Assembly (NCBI GenBank): GCA_038125725.1
Contig: JAYPEK010000019.1
Location: 1-64,000, forward strand
Origin: TMED8 sp038125725
GTDB taxonomy: Bacteria; Pseudomonadota; Alphaproteobacteria; Rhodospirillales; Casp-alpha2
Length of the DNA: 64,000 bases
Direction of reading: 5' to 3'
A model generated the notes under the pieces. That model was not told where the DNA came from, searched no databases, and was given only the letters and a program-made list of their open reading frames with translations. Shown piece by piece: positions 10,965-19,006 of this stretch (positions within the stretch are counted from its first letter, which is position 1; the number at the start of each line of letters is the position of its first letter). A program made the translations under genes and the position numbers.

Positions 10965-12187
10965 CGCGCCACCTCCCGCCAAGGCCGGCCGACGACCTGT
11001 TCGTACATGGCCTCGTCGGTGGCACCCTCGGTGCCGAAGACGATGACGCTGGAGGCGGCATCGAAGCCGAGCGTCTCCTGGGCCTCCGGGTCGAGCGCGG
11101 CGGTGATCAAGCCTGCGAGACCGGCGACACCGGATTCACCCCCAACCAAAGGCGGATCGCCATCGACGCCACGGCTCAGGAGACGCATGGTCTCGGCCGC
11201 CGCGTCGTCATTGATGATCATCGCCGCATGCGCGCCTTCCGACAGGATGTCCCAGGCCAGCCGCGAGACCTCGCCGCACGACAACCCGCCCATGAAGGAA
11301 TCGACATCGCCGGTGATCGCCGTCGGCGTACCGGCCGCGAGGCTGGCGAACCAGCAGGCCGCCTGTTCGGGCTCGACCAGCACCGTCGCCGGGCGCGCCG
11401 CGCCAAAGGCCTGCCAGAACTCCGCCGTCGTCGCCGCCGCCATGCCGCCGACGCCGGCCTGCACGAAGAGATGCGTTGGCGGCTTGTTTCCCGACCATTG
11501 TTCGATGGCTTCCGCCGCCATCACGCCGTAGCCCTGGGTGACGTGGCGCGGCGCCTCGACGATGACGCCGTCGCTGGTGTCGGGAATGACGTGCCAGCCT
11601 TCGGCCCGGGCCGTTTCGAAGGCCTGGCGCACGGCATCGTCGAAACTGCCGGGGTTGCGCCGCACTTCGGCACCGTACGCCGCAATGGCTTCCTCGCGCG
11701 CCTGGCTCACCGCCTCGTTGATATAGATGACGCAGCGGCAGCCGAACATCCTCGAACCCCAGGCCACCGAGCGGCCGTGGTTGCCATCGGTGGCGGCGGT
11801 GACGGTAACGCCGGAAACGATCTCGGCATGGCGCCCGTCCAGCATCTCCGCCGGATCAATGTCGTCGCGGCCGGTGGCTTCGGCAACCACCGCCATCAGG
11901 CAACGCTCCACCGCGTAGGCGCCGCCGAGCGGTTTGAAGCTGCGCAGCCCGAAGCGCTCGCCCTCCTGCTTATAATATAAGGAGCCGATGCCGAGCGCCG
12001 CCGCCAGCCCCGGCAATGCGACCAACGGCGTCGGCGCGTAGCCCGGCCAGGCGGAAATGCAGCGCCGCGCCTCCGCCAGACCGTCGGCGTTCAATATTGC
12101 CTGCTGGCGCGGGCCGTAGTCGGCGCCGTCCTGAAGGCCCGGATTGCGGGCCAGCCGGTGCGGCAGGCTCGGAAACAAGAAAGTCAC
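10961..12187 (-). CDS. dpaL: Diaminopropionate ammonia-lyase (DpaL/YgeX family)
   Basis: Fold-II PLP enzyme of 408 residues converting 2,3-diaminopropionate to pyruvate and two ammonia. Lys85 in SFKPLGGAYA is the expected Schiff-base lysine; DGNHG at 134-138 and AGVGGMAAA are PLP-binding loops typical of this family. It is the first gene of the four-gene operon, starting 33 bp after the T-rich end of the TRAP terminator. In enterobacteria the homologous ygeX lies beside ygeY (an M20 hydrolase) in a purine-use cluster; the same pair is adjacent here. Confidence 0.88.
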   Translation of the reverse strand: MTFLFPSLPHRLARNPGLQDGADYGPRQQAILNADGLAEARRCISAWPGYAPTPLVALPGLAAALGIGSLYYKQEGERFGLRSFKPLGGAYAVERCLMAVVAEATGRDDIDPAEMLDGRHAEIVSGVTVTAATDGNHGRSVAWGSRMFGCRCVIYINEAVSQAREEAIAAYGAEVRRNPGSFDDAVRQAFETARAEGWHVIPDTSDGVIVEAPRHVTQGYGVMAAEAIEQWSGNKPPTHLFVQAGVGGMAAATTAEFWQAFGAARPATVLVEPEQAACWFASLAAGTPTAITGDVDSFMGGLSCGEVSRLAWDILSEGAHAAMIINDDAAAETMRLLSRGVDGDPPLVGGESGVAGLAGLITAALDPEAQETLGFDAASSVIVFGTEGATDEAMYEQVVGRPWREVAR

Positions 12188-12219
12188 GGCTTTCGCCTCG
12201 GATCGTCCGGAAAAGAAAC

Positions 12220-12270
12220 TAACGATAAAAACGAAAAAGAACGGAAGCGGGAGCCAAAGCCCCCGCTTCC
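12220..12270 (-). terminator. Rho-independent terminator of the TRAP transporter operon
   Basis: On the minus strand GGAAGCGGG and CCCGCTTCC (12262-12270 and 12243-12251) form a perfect 9-bp stem with a 10-base loop, followed by the T-rich stretch GTTCTTTTTCGTTTTT. It begins 9 bp after the dctP stop and separates the TRAP operon from dpaL. Confidence 0.85.
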
Positions 12271-12278
12271 CAGAGCGA

Positions 12279-13319
12279 TTACTTGGCCGCGTCGATGGCA
12301 GCCATCATCGCGTCGAGCATGTCCTTGCCTTCGGCACCCAGCTTCTCTTCGATCAGCTTGCGCACCGCCGGCTGCGCCGCGGCGGCGAACTTCGCCTGCT
12401 CGGCCGGGCCGACGACGTTGACCTGCATCTTCTTAGCCAGCTTCGGCAGACCGCGCTCGGAGGCTTCGATGACACGCGACACGCCACGGCCGGCTTCCGT
12501 CGCCACTTCCGACGCCCAGTCGATGATCTTGCGGTATTCCGGCTTGAGGCCGTCATAGAAAGCCTTGTTCATGGTCCAGATGTAGGGGGTGATCACATGG
12601 TTGGTGATCGACAGGTACTTCTGAACTTCATCGAACTTGGCAAACGCTATGACCGGAATCGGGTTCATCTGGCCGTGCGCGACGCCGGTCTGGAGCGAGG
12701 TGTAGACCTCGGCCCACGGCAGCGGGGTCGCCTGGGCACCGAGTGAGTCGACCATTGCCTTGTGGGTCGGGAGCGTCATGGTGCGGATCTTCAACCCCTT
12801 CATGTCCTCGACCGTCTTGATCGGGCGCTCCGAGTTGGAGAAGGCAAAGAAGCCGCCGGAATCGATCATGCCCAGAACCTTGAGGCCGGTCTTGGCTTCC
12901 AGGTCGCCGGTGAACTTCTTGCCGAAATCGCTGCGCTGGTCGATGACCTTGTTGGCGACGGCGATGTTCGGGAAGGCGAAGGGAATATCGAAAATGCCGA
13001 CCAGCGGGTAGTGCTGGGCGATGCCGCCGGACGACGAGATGGTCGATTCGACGATGCCGTCGCGAACCTGCTGGATCACTTCGTTGTCCTTGCCGAGCTG
13101 GCCGTTGGGGAACAGCTTGACCTCGATGGCGCCGCCGGAGGCGGATTCGACCATGGACTTGAAGATGGCGGTCATGGCGCCCGAGTGGCTCTCGAACGGA
13201 TCGGCCGGGTTCAGATGGCCGACGCGGATGGTCACGTCGGCGGCAAGGGCGGCGCCGGCGAACGACACCGCGACGGCACAGGCCGCCGCCGTGGTGGTCA
13301 GTTTCTTAATGAACGTCAT
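12279..13319 (-). CDS. dctP: TRAP transporter substrate-binding protein (DctP family)
   Basis: Periplasmic solute receptor of 346 residues. A signal peptide (positive MTFIKK, hydrophobic core, cleavage near AALA-A) is followed by the DctP fold starting DVTIRVGHLNP. ATG at 13319 is preceded by AGGAGGAT; the longer open frame upstream overlaps the permease gene antisense and is not used. It is the third gene of the dctQ-dctM-dctP operon and is followed by a strong terminator. Ligand is unknown. The flanking ureido-compound operon and RpiR regulator suggest an organic acid or ureido acid. Confidence 0.92.
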   Translation of the reverse strand: MTFIKKLTTTAAACAVAVSFAGAALAADVTIRVGHLNPADPFESHSGAMTAIFKSMVESASGGAIEVKLFPNGQLGKDNEVIQQVRDGIVESTISSSGGIAQHYPLVGIFDIPFAFPNIAVANKVIDQRSDFGKKFTGDLEAKTGLKVLGMIDSGGFFAFSNSERPIKTVEDMKGLKIRTMTLPTHKAMVDSLGAQATPLPWAEVYTSLQTGVAHGQMNPIPVIAFAKFDEVQKYLSITNHVITPYIWTMNKAFYDGLKPEYRKIIDWASEVATEAGRGVSRVIEASERGLPKLAKKMQVNVVGPAEQAKFAAAAQPAVRKLIEEKLGAEGKDMLDAMMAAIDAAK

Positions 13320-13396
13320 GGATATCCTCCTGGTTGGTTTGGGGGGTGGGGGAAATGAGCATTTGTGCCCGTTTCGCGGCGTTATCCGGGGCCGCG

Positions 13397-14677
13397 TTAC
13401 AAGCCGAGCAACCTGGGCACGGCAAGAGTGAGGTCCGACCAATAAGCGATGAGGAACAGCACGATCACCTCGCCCAGCAGGAACGGCCAGAGCGAACGGG
13501 TGATGTTCTCGATCTTCTCCTTGGTGACGGACGCCAAGACGAACAGACAGGCGCCGACGGGCGGCGTCATCAGCGAAATGTTGAGCGCCAGGATGATCAT
13601 GATGCCGGCGTGCACCGGATCCATGCCGATGTGCAGCGTCAACGGCGCCAGCACCGGCGCCAGGATGATCAGAGTGGCGTTGATGTCCATGAACAGGCCG
13701 ATGAACAGCAGCAACCCGATGATCATGGCGATGATCATGTTGGGATCGTTGGAAAGCGCCAGGAAGCCGTTGGCGACAGCCTGCGGAATCTGGTTGAAGG
13801 TCATCCACCAGCCCAGGATCGAGGCCGACGCGATGATCAGGAAGATGACCCCGGTGATGCGCGTGGTGCGCACGCACATGTCATAGAGATCGGCCCAGGT
13901 CAGCCCCTTGTACACCAACCCGCCGACGACCAGCGCGTAAAAAACCGCGATGGAGGCCGCCTCCGTCGGCGTCGCGATGCCGCCCAGGATCGAGCCCAGG
14001 ATGAACACCGGCAGGATCAGCGCCAGAAAGCTTTCCTTGAAGGCGTAGATGATCTGGCTGAGCTTCGGCCCGCCTTCCGCCTTCGGCAGGTTCAGCCGCT
14101 TGCCGAGGCCGGCGATGATCGCCATGCAGATGGCGCAGATCAAAAGTCCCGGCACGATGCCGGCGGCGAACAGGCCGGCGATCGAAACCCCCATGATCGA
14201 GCCGTAGATGACCATCAGGGTGGAGGGCGGAATCGTCGGGCCGATGATCGAACCCGCCGCCGTGACCGCGCAAGCGAAGGGTTTGGTGTAGCCCTGTTTG
14301 ACCATCGCCGGCACCAGCGTGTTGCCGAAGGCCGCCGCGTCGGCGGTCGCCGCGCCGGTAATGCCGGCGAACATGACGGACGCCACCATGTTGGAATGCG
14401 CCATGCCGCCGCGCATCCAACCGACGAGAGCGTCGGCGAATTTCACCAGGTGGGTAGTGATGCCCGACCGGTTCATGATCTCGCCGGCCAGGATAAAGAA
14501 TGGCATGGCCAGGAACGGAAACAGGTCGAGGCCGGCAAACATGCGGTCCGGCGCCATCATTAGAAAGCGCCCGCCGCCCATGTCGAAGATGCCGACCAGG
14601 CCGGCAATCCCAAGGATAAATCCGACCGGCATGCCGATCACCAAAAGGCCGAAGAAGGTAACGGCGACGATCAGCAT
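13397..14677 (-). CDS. dctM: TRAP transporter large permease (DctM family)
   Basis: Integral membrane symporter subunit of 426 residues with about 12-13 hydrophobic segments and typical DctM stretches such as MPFFILAGEIMNRSG near the N terminus. It drives Na+-coupled uptake using the substrate handed over by the DctP receptor. It starts 3 bp after the dctQ stop. Confidence 0.92.
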   Translation of the reverse strand: MLIVAVTFFGLLVIGMPVGFILGIAGLVGIFDMGGGRFLMMAPDRMFAGLDLFPFLAMPFFILAGEIMNRSGITTHLVKFADALVGWMRGGMAHSNMVASVMFAGITGAATADAAAFGNTLVPAMVKQGYTKPFACAVTAAGSIIGPTIPPSTLMVIYGSIMGVSIAGLFAAGIVPGLLICAICMAIIAGLGKRLNLPKAEGGPKLSQIIYAFKESFLALILPVFILGSILGGIATPTEAASIAVFYALVVGGLVYKGLTWADLYDMCVRTTRITGVIFLIIASASILGWWMTFNQIPQAVANGFLALSNDPNMIIAMIIGLLLFIGLFMDINATLIILAPVLAPLTLHIGMDPVHAGIMIILALNISLMTPPVGACLFVLASVTKEKIENITRSLWPFLLGEVIVLFLIAYWSDLTLAVPRLLGL

Positions 14678-14680
14678 GGC

Positions 14681-15214
14681 TCAGACCTCCGCCCGTTCGG
14701 CGGCGGTGACGCCGTCGGTGGAAAAGAAATCGTGCACCGCGACCAACAGCAACTGCGCGCAGGCCATCGCCGCGGCCAGCGGCACGCCAATGAACGGGTA
14801 AGCCTTGGGAATCTCGGCGATCATAGTGAAGCGCGAGAAGCCGCGCTCGACGAAGCCGAGACCGTAAATCAGCAGGATCGCAAAAAACCCGAAGGCGATC
14901 AGGTCGAAGGCCACGGCCAGCCACTTGCGAACCACCGGCGGAAAGCGTTCGAACACCACCAACATGCCGATGTGTTCGCGGTGCGATATGCCGCTGGAGA
15001 CCGCCAGCAGCGCCATCCAGATCATCAGGTAGCGCGCCAGCTCCTCGGTGAAGGTCCACTTGACCGGCAGTGCATAGCGTACCAACACGCCGAGCCAGAC
15101 ATCGAGAACCAGGAGAATCAGCAACAGCACGCAGAACCGTTCGACGAACCAGTTCATGCGGCGACTCAGTCTGATCGAGCCATCGGCTAGGTTTTGCAAG
15201 CGCAACCCTCTCAC
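14681..15214 (-). CDS. dctQ: TRAP transporter small permease (DctQ family)
   Basis: Four-helix membrane protein of up to 177 residues (hydrophobic segments near residues 28-45, 65-80, 105-125 and 145-163). The start is uncertain: GTG at 15214 gives the longest form, while ATG at 15157 places Met directly before the first membrane helix. Neither has a strong ribosome site. It is the first gene of the TRAP operon, divergent from rpiR. Confidence 0.85.
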   Translation of the reverse strand: MRGLRLQNLADGSIRLSRRMNWFVERFCVLLLILLVLDVWLGVLVRYALPVKWTFTEELARYLMIWMALLAVSSGISHREHIGMLVVFERFPPVVRKWLAVAFDLIAFGFFAILLIYGLGFVERGFSRFTMIAEIPKAYPFIGVPLAAAMACAQLLLVAVHDFFSTDGVTAAERAEV

Positions 15215-15235
15215 CCGTCCATGTCCCCATCGAAC

Positions 15236-15277
15236 TTTGAAACTGAAGTTTCAAACTGTCAAGTTTTAGAAACTTGA
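15236..15277. promoter_or_regulatory. Two adjacent palindromes, candidate RpiR operators
   Basis: The first palindrome has perfect 9-bp arms TTTGAAACT and AGTTTCAAA around GA (15236-15255). The second has 8-bp arms TCAAGTTT and AAACTTGA around TAG (15259-15277). They share the half-site core GAAACT/AAACTT and lie in the short AT-rich gap between the divergent TRAP operon and the RpiR regulator gene, where an operator controlling both would be expected. Confidence 0.6.
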
Positions 15278-15325
15278 ATTTCAGATTCATATTTTCTAGC
15301 CTCGACACATCTACCGGGAGGCGAC

Positions 15326-16231
15326 ATGGGTTCAGCATCAGGCCGAGGGTCGACGGAGACGATGTCGGCGGACGATGAAGGTACCGCCGCGGGCCGTTCC
15401 CTGCAGGGGCGCATCCGCGACCACTACGACGGCCTGCCCGACAGCGAACGTCGCATCGCCGACCTGATCCTAGAATTCCCGGGCGAGATCGCCGCCTATT
15501 CGGCGACCGAACTGGCTGAGCTTTCCGGCGGTTCCAAGGCGGCGGTAACGCGGCTGATCCAGAGGCTCGGCTTCGCCAGTTTCGACGAAGCCCGCCGCGC
15601 CGCGCGCCATGCCAAGGCCTGGGGCTCGCCTCTTTATCTCATGTCCAGCAAACCGTCGGCGGGGGATTTCGGCACCCGCGTCGCTCAGCTCCTGGAGCAG
15701 GATCTCCGCAATATCTCGGTGACGCTGGAATCGCTACGTCCCGATACCTTCGTCAGCATCGTCGATACCATCTGCAAATCGCGGCGGGTGTTCTTGGCGG
15801 GTTTCCGCAACAGCTATTACCTGGCCGGCTACATGCGCCAGCAGATCATCCAGGTGCGCGGTGACGTGCATCTGCTGCCGTCGGCTGGCGAGACCATCGC
15901 CGAGGAGATTGCCGATCTCGGCGCCGACGACATGCTGATCGTCATCGGGCTCCGGCGCCGGGTGGCGGCGGTGCGCCGCATCATGGAAACAGCGCGCAAG
16001 CTCGGCGCAAAAGTGCTCTACATCACCGACTGGACGGCGGCGCCCGCGCCCGACGCCACCTGGACCATTCCCTGCGCGGTGCGCGGCACCGACCTGTTCG
16101 ACCGCTATTCGTCGGCCATGTCGCTGCTGCATTTCATCTGCGTCGCGGTGGTCGACCGGCTGCGCACTGAAGGGCGCGGCCGGCTGCAGCGCATCGAGAC
16201 GCTGCACGACGCCTTGCAGGAATTCGACTGA
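15326..16231 (+). CDS. MurR/RpiR family transcriptional regulator
   Basis: A 301-residue regulator with an N-terminal RpiR helix-turn-helix (about residues 25-100; YSATELAELSGGSKAAVTRL) and a C-terminal SIS sugar-isomerase-like ligand domain (about 145-270). ATG at 15326 follows GGGAGG with good spacing. RpiR proteins usually sense phosphorylated sugars or catabolic intermediates. Here the obvious target is the divergent TRAP operon through the two palindromes in the gap. Confidence 0.9.
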   Translation: MGSASGRGSTETMSADDEGTAAGRSLQGRIRDHYDGLPDSERRIADLILEFPGEIAAYSATELAELSGGSKAAVTRLIQRLGFASFDEARRAARHAKAWGSPLYLMSSKPSAGDFGTRVAQLLEQDLRNISVTLESLRPDTFVSIVDTICKSRRVFLAGFRNSYYLAGYMRQQIIQVRGDVHLLPSAGETIAEEIADLGADDMLIVIGLRRRVAAVRRIMETARKLGAKVLYITDWTAAPAPDATWTIPCAVRGTDLFDRYSSAMSLLHFICVAVVDRLRTEGRGRLQRIETLHDALQEFD

Positions 16232-16252
16232 CCGGCGGTCGGCGGTTTCCCC

Positions 16253-17491
16253 TCAGGACCCCTCGTACCACTCCACCAGGAGCATGCGCTCGCGCGCCGA
16301 AAGCTCGATACCGTCGCGCGCTACGCTGGGGGGCGGCATGGCGTGGCTACGCCCGGCCTGCAGATAGATCTGATGCGCGCGCTTGGCGATGTCGGTCTCG
16401 GTCTCCAGCGTCACACCCTTGGGCGCCGTGGCCATGCCCTCCCAGCCGGGCTCGCGCGCATGGCACATGGAACAGCGCCCGCTGACCAATTCAACGACGG
16501 CGTCGAAATGGGTGTTGTCGGCGTAGCGCTGCTCGACGGCCGAGAGTTTCACACCCGCATCCGCCTCTTCCTCCGCGTCGGCCGCCGGCAGGGTCGAAAG
16601 CCAGATGATGGCGGCGAACAGAGCCACGGTGGCGAACCAGGTCCAGTAGGGGCTGCCGGCGCGCGCGTGGCGGGTGTTGAACCAGTGGCGGATGGTGACC
16701 CCCATCAGGAACACCAGCGACGCAATCACCCAGTTGTAGGGCGTGCCGAAGGTCAGCGGATAGTGGTTCGACAGCATCAGGAACAGGATCGGCAGCGTCA
16801 GGTAGTTGTTGTGGGTGGAGCGCTGCTTCGCCTGCAGGCCGAGCGCCGGGTCCGGCGCCTTGCCGGCGACCAGGTCGGCGACCACCTTCTTCTGGTTGGG
16901 GATGATGATGATGAACACGTTGGCCGACATGATCGTCGCGGTGAAGGCGCCCAGATGCACGAAGGCGGCGCGGCCGGTGAACACCTGCGTATAGCCCCAG
17001 GCCATGGCCACCAGCACGACATAGAGAAAAATCATCAGGCGTGTGTTGTCGGCACCCAAGGGCGACTTGCAGAGAAGATCGTAGATCACCCAGCCGATCC
17101 CGATGGAGGCAAGCGAGATCAAGATCGCCGTGCCGCCCGAGACGTCCAGAACCGCCGGGTCGACCAAATAGAGATCGGCGCCGTGGTAGTAGACGATGGC
17201 CAACAGCGCGAAACCGGAAAGCCACGTCATGTAGCTCTCCCATTTGAACCAGGTCATGTGCTCGGGCATTTTCTCCGGTGCCACCATATACTTCTGCATG
17301 TGATAGAAGCCGCCGCCGTGCACCTGCCATTCCTCGCCGTGCACGCCGTCGGGAAGTTCGGGGTTCTTGCGCAGCCCCAGGTCCAGGGCGATGAAATAGA
17401 ACGACGAGCCGATCCAGGCGATCGCCGTAATCACGTGCAGCCAGCGGGCCGCGAGACTGAGCCAGTCCCAGAGAATTGCAGTTTCGATCAT
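16253..17491 (-). CDS. puuD: Membrane-bound urate oxidase with C-terminal cytochrome c domain (PuuD)
   Basis: A 412-residue protein: an N-terminal multi-helix urate hydroxylase domain (about eight membrane segments, residues 10-300) and a C-terminal cytochrome c domain with heme motif CSMCH near residue 345. It oxidises urate to 5-hydroxyisourate and passes electrons to the respiratory chain instead of making peroxide. ATG at 17491 follows AGGAGCG; the longer frame to 17554 is not needed. It lies in the purine cluster with hydroxyisourate hydrolase and PuuE-UraD. Confidence 0.9.
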   Translation of the reverse strand: MIETAILWDWLSLAARWLHVITAIAWIGSSFYFIALDLGLRKNPELPDGVHGEEWQVHGGGFYHMQKYMVAPEKMPEHMTWFKWESYMTWLSGFALLAIVYYHGADLYLVDPAVLDVSGGTAILISLASIGIGWVIYDLLCKSPLGADNTRLMIFLYVVLVAMAWGYTQVFTGRAAFVHLGAFTATIMSANVFIIIIPNQKKVVADLVAGKAPDPALGLQAKQRSTHNNYLTLPILFLMLSNHYPLTFGTPYNWVIASLVFLMGVTIRHWFNTRHARAGSPYWTWFATVALFAAIIWLSTLPAADAEEEADAGVKLSAVEQRYADNTHFDAVVELVSGRCSMCHAREPGWEGMATAPKGVTLETETDIAKRAHQIYLQAGRSHAMPPPSVARDGIELSARERMLLVEWYEGS

Positions 17492-17577
17492 GACGCTCCT
17501 CGATCCGTTGCGGCTAGGTTGGCAGAGAACGGCGCCGGCGTGAAGATGCTGCATGCGCGAGCACTTTCAAAAAAAAC

Positions 17578-17601
17578 CGGAAAATGGTATCTATTTTTCC
17601 G
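17578..17601. promoter_or_regulatory. Inverted repeat between puuD and the LysR gene
   Basis: Arms CGGAAAA and TTTTCCG are separated by 10 AT-rich bases. The position between a LysR-type gene and its divergent neighbour fits a LysR binding site. It would overlap the coding region if the regulator started at 17553, which favours the GTG at 17610 as start. Confidence 0.35.
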
Positions 17602-17609
17602 TGTCTTAT

Positions 17610-18509
17610 GTGAATAACCTGAAGACGTTCGTGCGGGTTTTCGAACTCGGCTCCATGTCGGCGGCCGGGCGCGACATGCGGCTTTCCGCCGCCGAGGTCT
17701 CCAGCCGCATCTCTGAACTGGAGAAACATTTCGCCGTCCGGCTGTTCAACCGCACCACGCGCTCCATGAAGCCGACCTCGCACGGCAACCTGCTCTATGC
17801 CGGCGCCACCAAGATCCTCGACGCCATCGCCGAGGTGGAAAGCGACATGGCGGAGATCACCGACAAGCCCAAGGGCACGATCTTCGTCGCCGCGCCCCTA
17901 GGGCTCGGCAAGAAGCTGATCGCGCCCCTGGTGCCGCCGTTCAACCAGCGCTACCCCGACGTCAACATCCGCCTCAGACTGACCGACCGCCGCGTCGACG
18001 TTACCGGCGAGGGACTGGACGCCGCCTTCGTGCTCGGGCGCCTCACCGATTCGAACCTGCGCCACAGGCCCATCCACGAGTTCGAACGCGTGCTCTGCGC
18101 CTCGCCGGCCTACGTCGCCGAACGCGGCATGCCCGAGACCGGCGACGATCTGGTCGCCGACGGGCATCGATGTCTGCTGCTGCGCTATCCCGGCGCCGAC
18201 GAGTTCTATTGAATGCTCTGTGTCGATGGCGAGGCCAGGCGCTACGATTTCCAAGGGCCGATGGATTCCGACGACGGCGACGTGCTGACCGATTGGGCGC
18301 TGGCCGGCGGTGGCATCGTCAACAAGCCGCTCTATGAGGTGCGCGATCTGTTGGACTCAGGCGCCCTGGTGCGGGTCGCGGAAAAGACCCCGCCGACGCC
18401 GCTGCCCTTTGCCTGCATCTACCCGCACAAGCGGCTGCAGGACCGTAAGGTGCGCCAGTTCATCGATTTCGCCATGGCCGAATGCCAGCGCGCGCTGGCC
18501 TCCGCCTAG
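17610..18509 (+). pseudogene. LysR family regulator interrupted by an in-frame UGA
   Basis: A complete LysR-type gene (about 299 codons from GTG 17610; ATG at 17553 would add 19) with a helix-turn-helix at residues ~1-60 and a substrate-binding domain to the end. The reading frame is intact except for TGA at 18210-18212, in a position (EFY-stop) where relatives carry Trp, so TGG to TGA is the likely change. The downstream half (RRYDFQGPMDSDDGDVLTDW onward) continues in the same frame and looks conserved. It is probably a recent nonsense mutation or a base-call error; readthrough cannot be excluded. Context suggests it regulated urate catabolism. Confidence 0.8.
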
Positions 18510-18510
18510 C

Positions 18511-18873
18511 TCAACTGCCCCGGTAGGTGGAGTAGGAATAGGGCGAGACCAGAAGCGGCACGTGGTAGTGCTCGTCGGCATCGGCGATGCCGAAGCGCAG
18601 CGGCACCACGTCGATGAAGCGCACGTCCGGGTCGATGCCGCGGCCGGCGAAATAGTCGCCGATGAAGAACACCAGTTCGTAGTTGCCGGTCTCGAAGTCT
18701 TCCTTGCCCAGGATCGGCGTGTCGGTGCGGCCGTCGTCGTTGGTGGTGCGCTCGGCGAGCAACCGGCGTTCCGTGCCGTCCAGCCGGTACAATTCGATCC
18801 GCACGCCGGGGGCCGGTGAACCGTGCGCGGTGTCGAGAATGTGCGTGGTAAGAAAGCCGTTTGCCGCCGCCAT
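18511..18873 (-). CDS. uraH: 5-Hydroxyisourate hydrolase (transthyretin-like)
   Basis: A 120-residue transthyretin-related hydrolase that opens 5-hydroxyisourate to OHCU, the step after PuuD. The N-terminal THILDTAHG (His11) and the C-terminal signature YRGS are diagnostic. There is no signal peptide. It lies 1 bp from the end of the LysR gene (convergent) and is divergent from puuE-uraD, which encodes the next two steps. Confidence 0.93.
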   Translation of the reverse strand: MAAANGFLTTHILDTAHGSPAPGVRIELYRLDGTERRLLAERTTNDDGRTDTPILGKEDFETGNYELVFFIGDYFAGRGIDPDVRFIDVVPLRFGIADADEHYHVPLLVSPYSYSTYRGS

Positions 18874-19006
18874 GGTATCCTCCGTTGATCCTGCCGCCCA
18901 TGATCGACAAAACGGCGTTCAGGCGCCAGTGTTTGATTACCTGATCATTTTCGCGAATTTTTTGAAAGTCAGGACGATTATTTTGCTGTTAAGGTAAACA
19001 TCGTCC

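Noticed and set aside
18210..18212. UGA recoded as Trp or Sec in this genome
   Set aside because: Many other genes in the window end in TGA with normal family length, and no SECIS-like hairpin or selenoprotein context is evident; a point mutation or base-call error is simpler.
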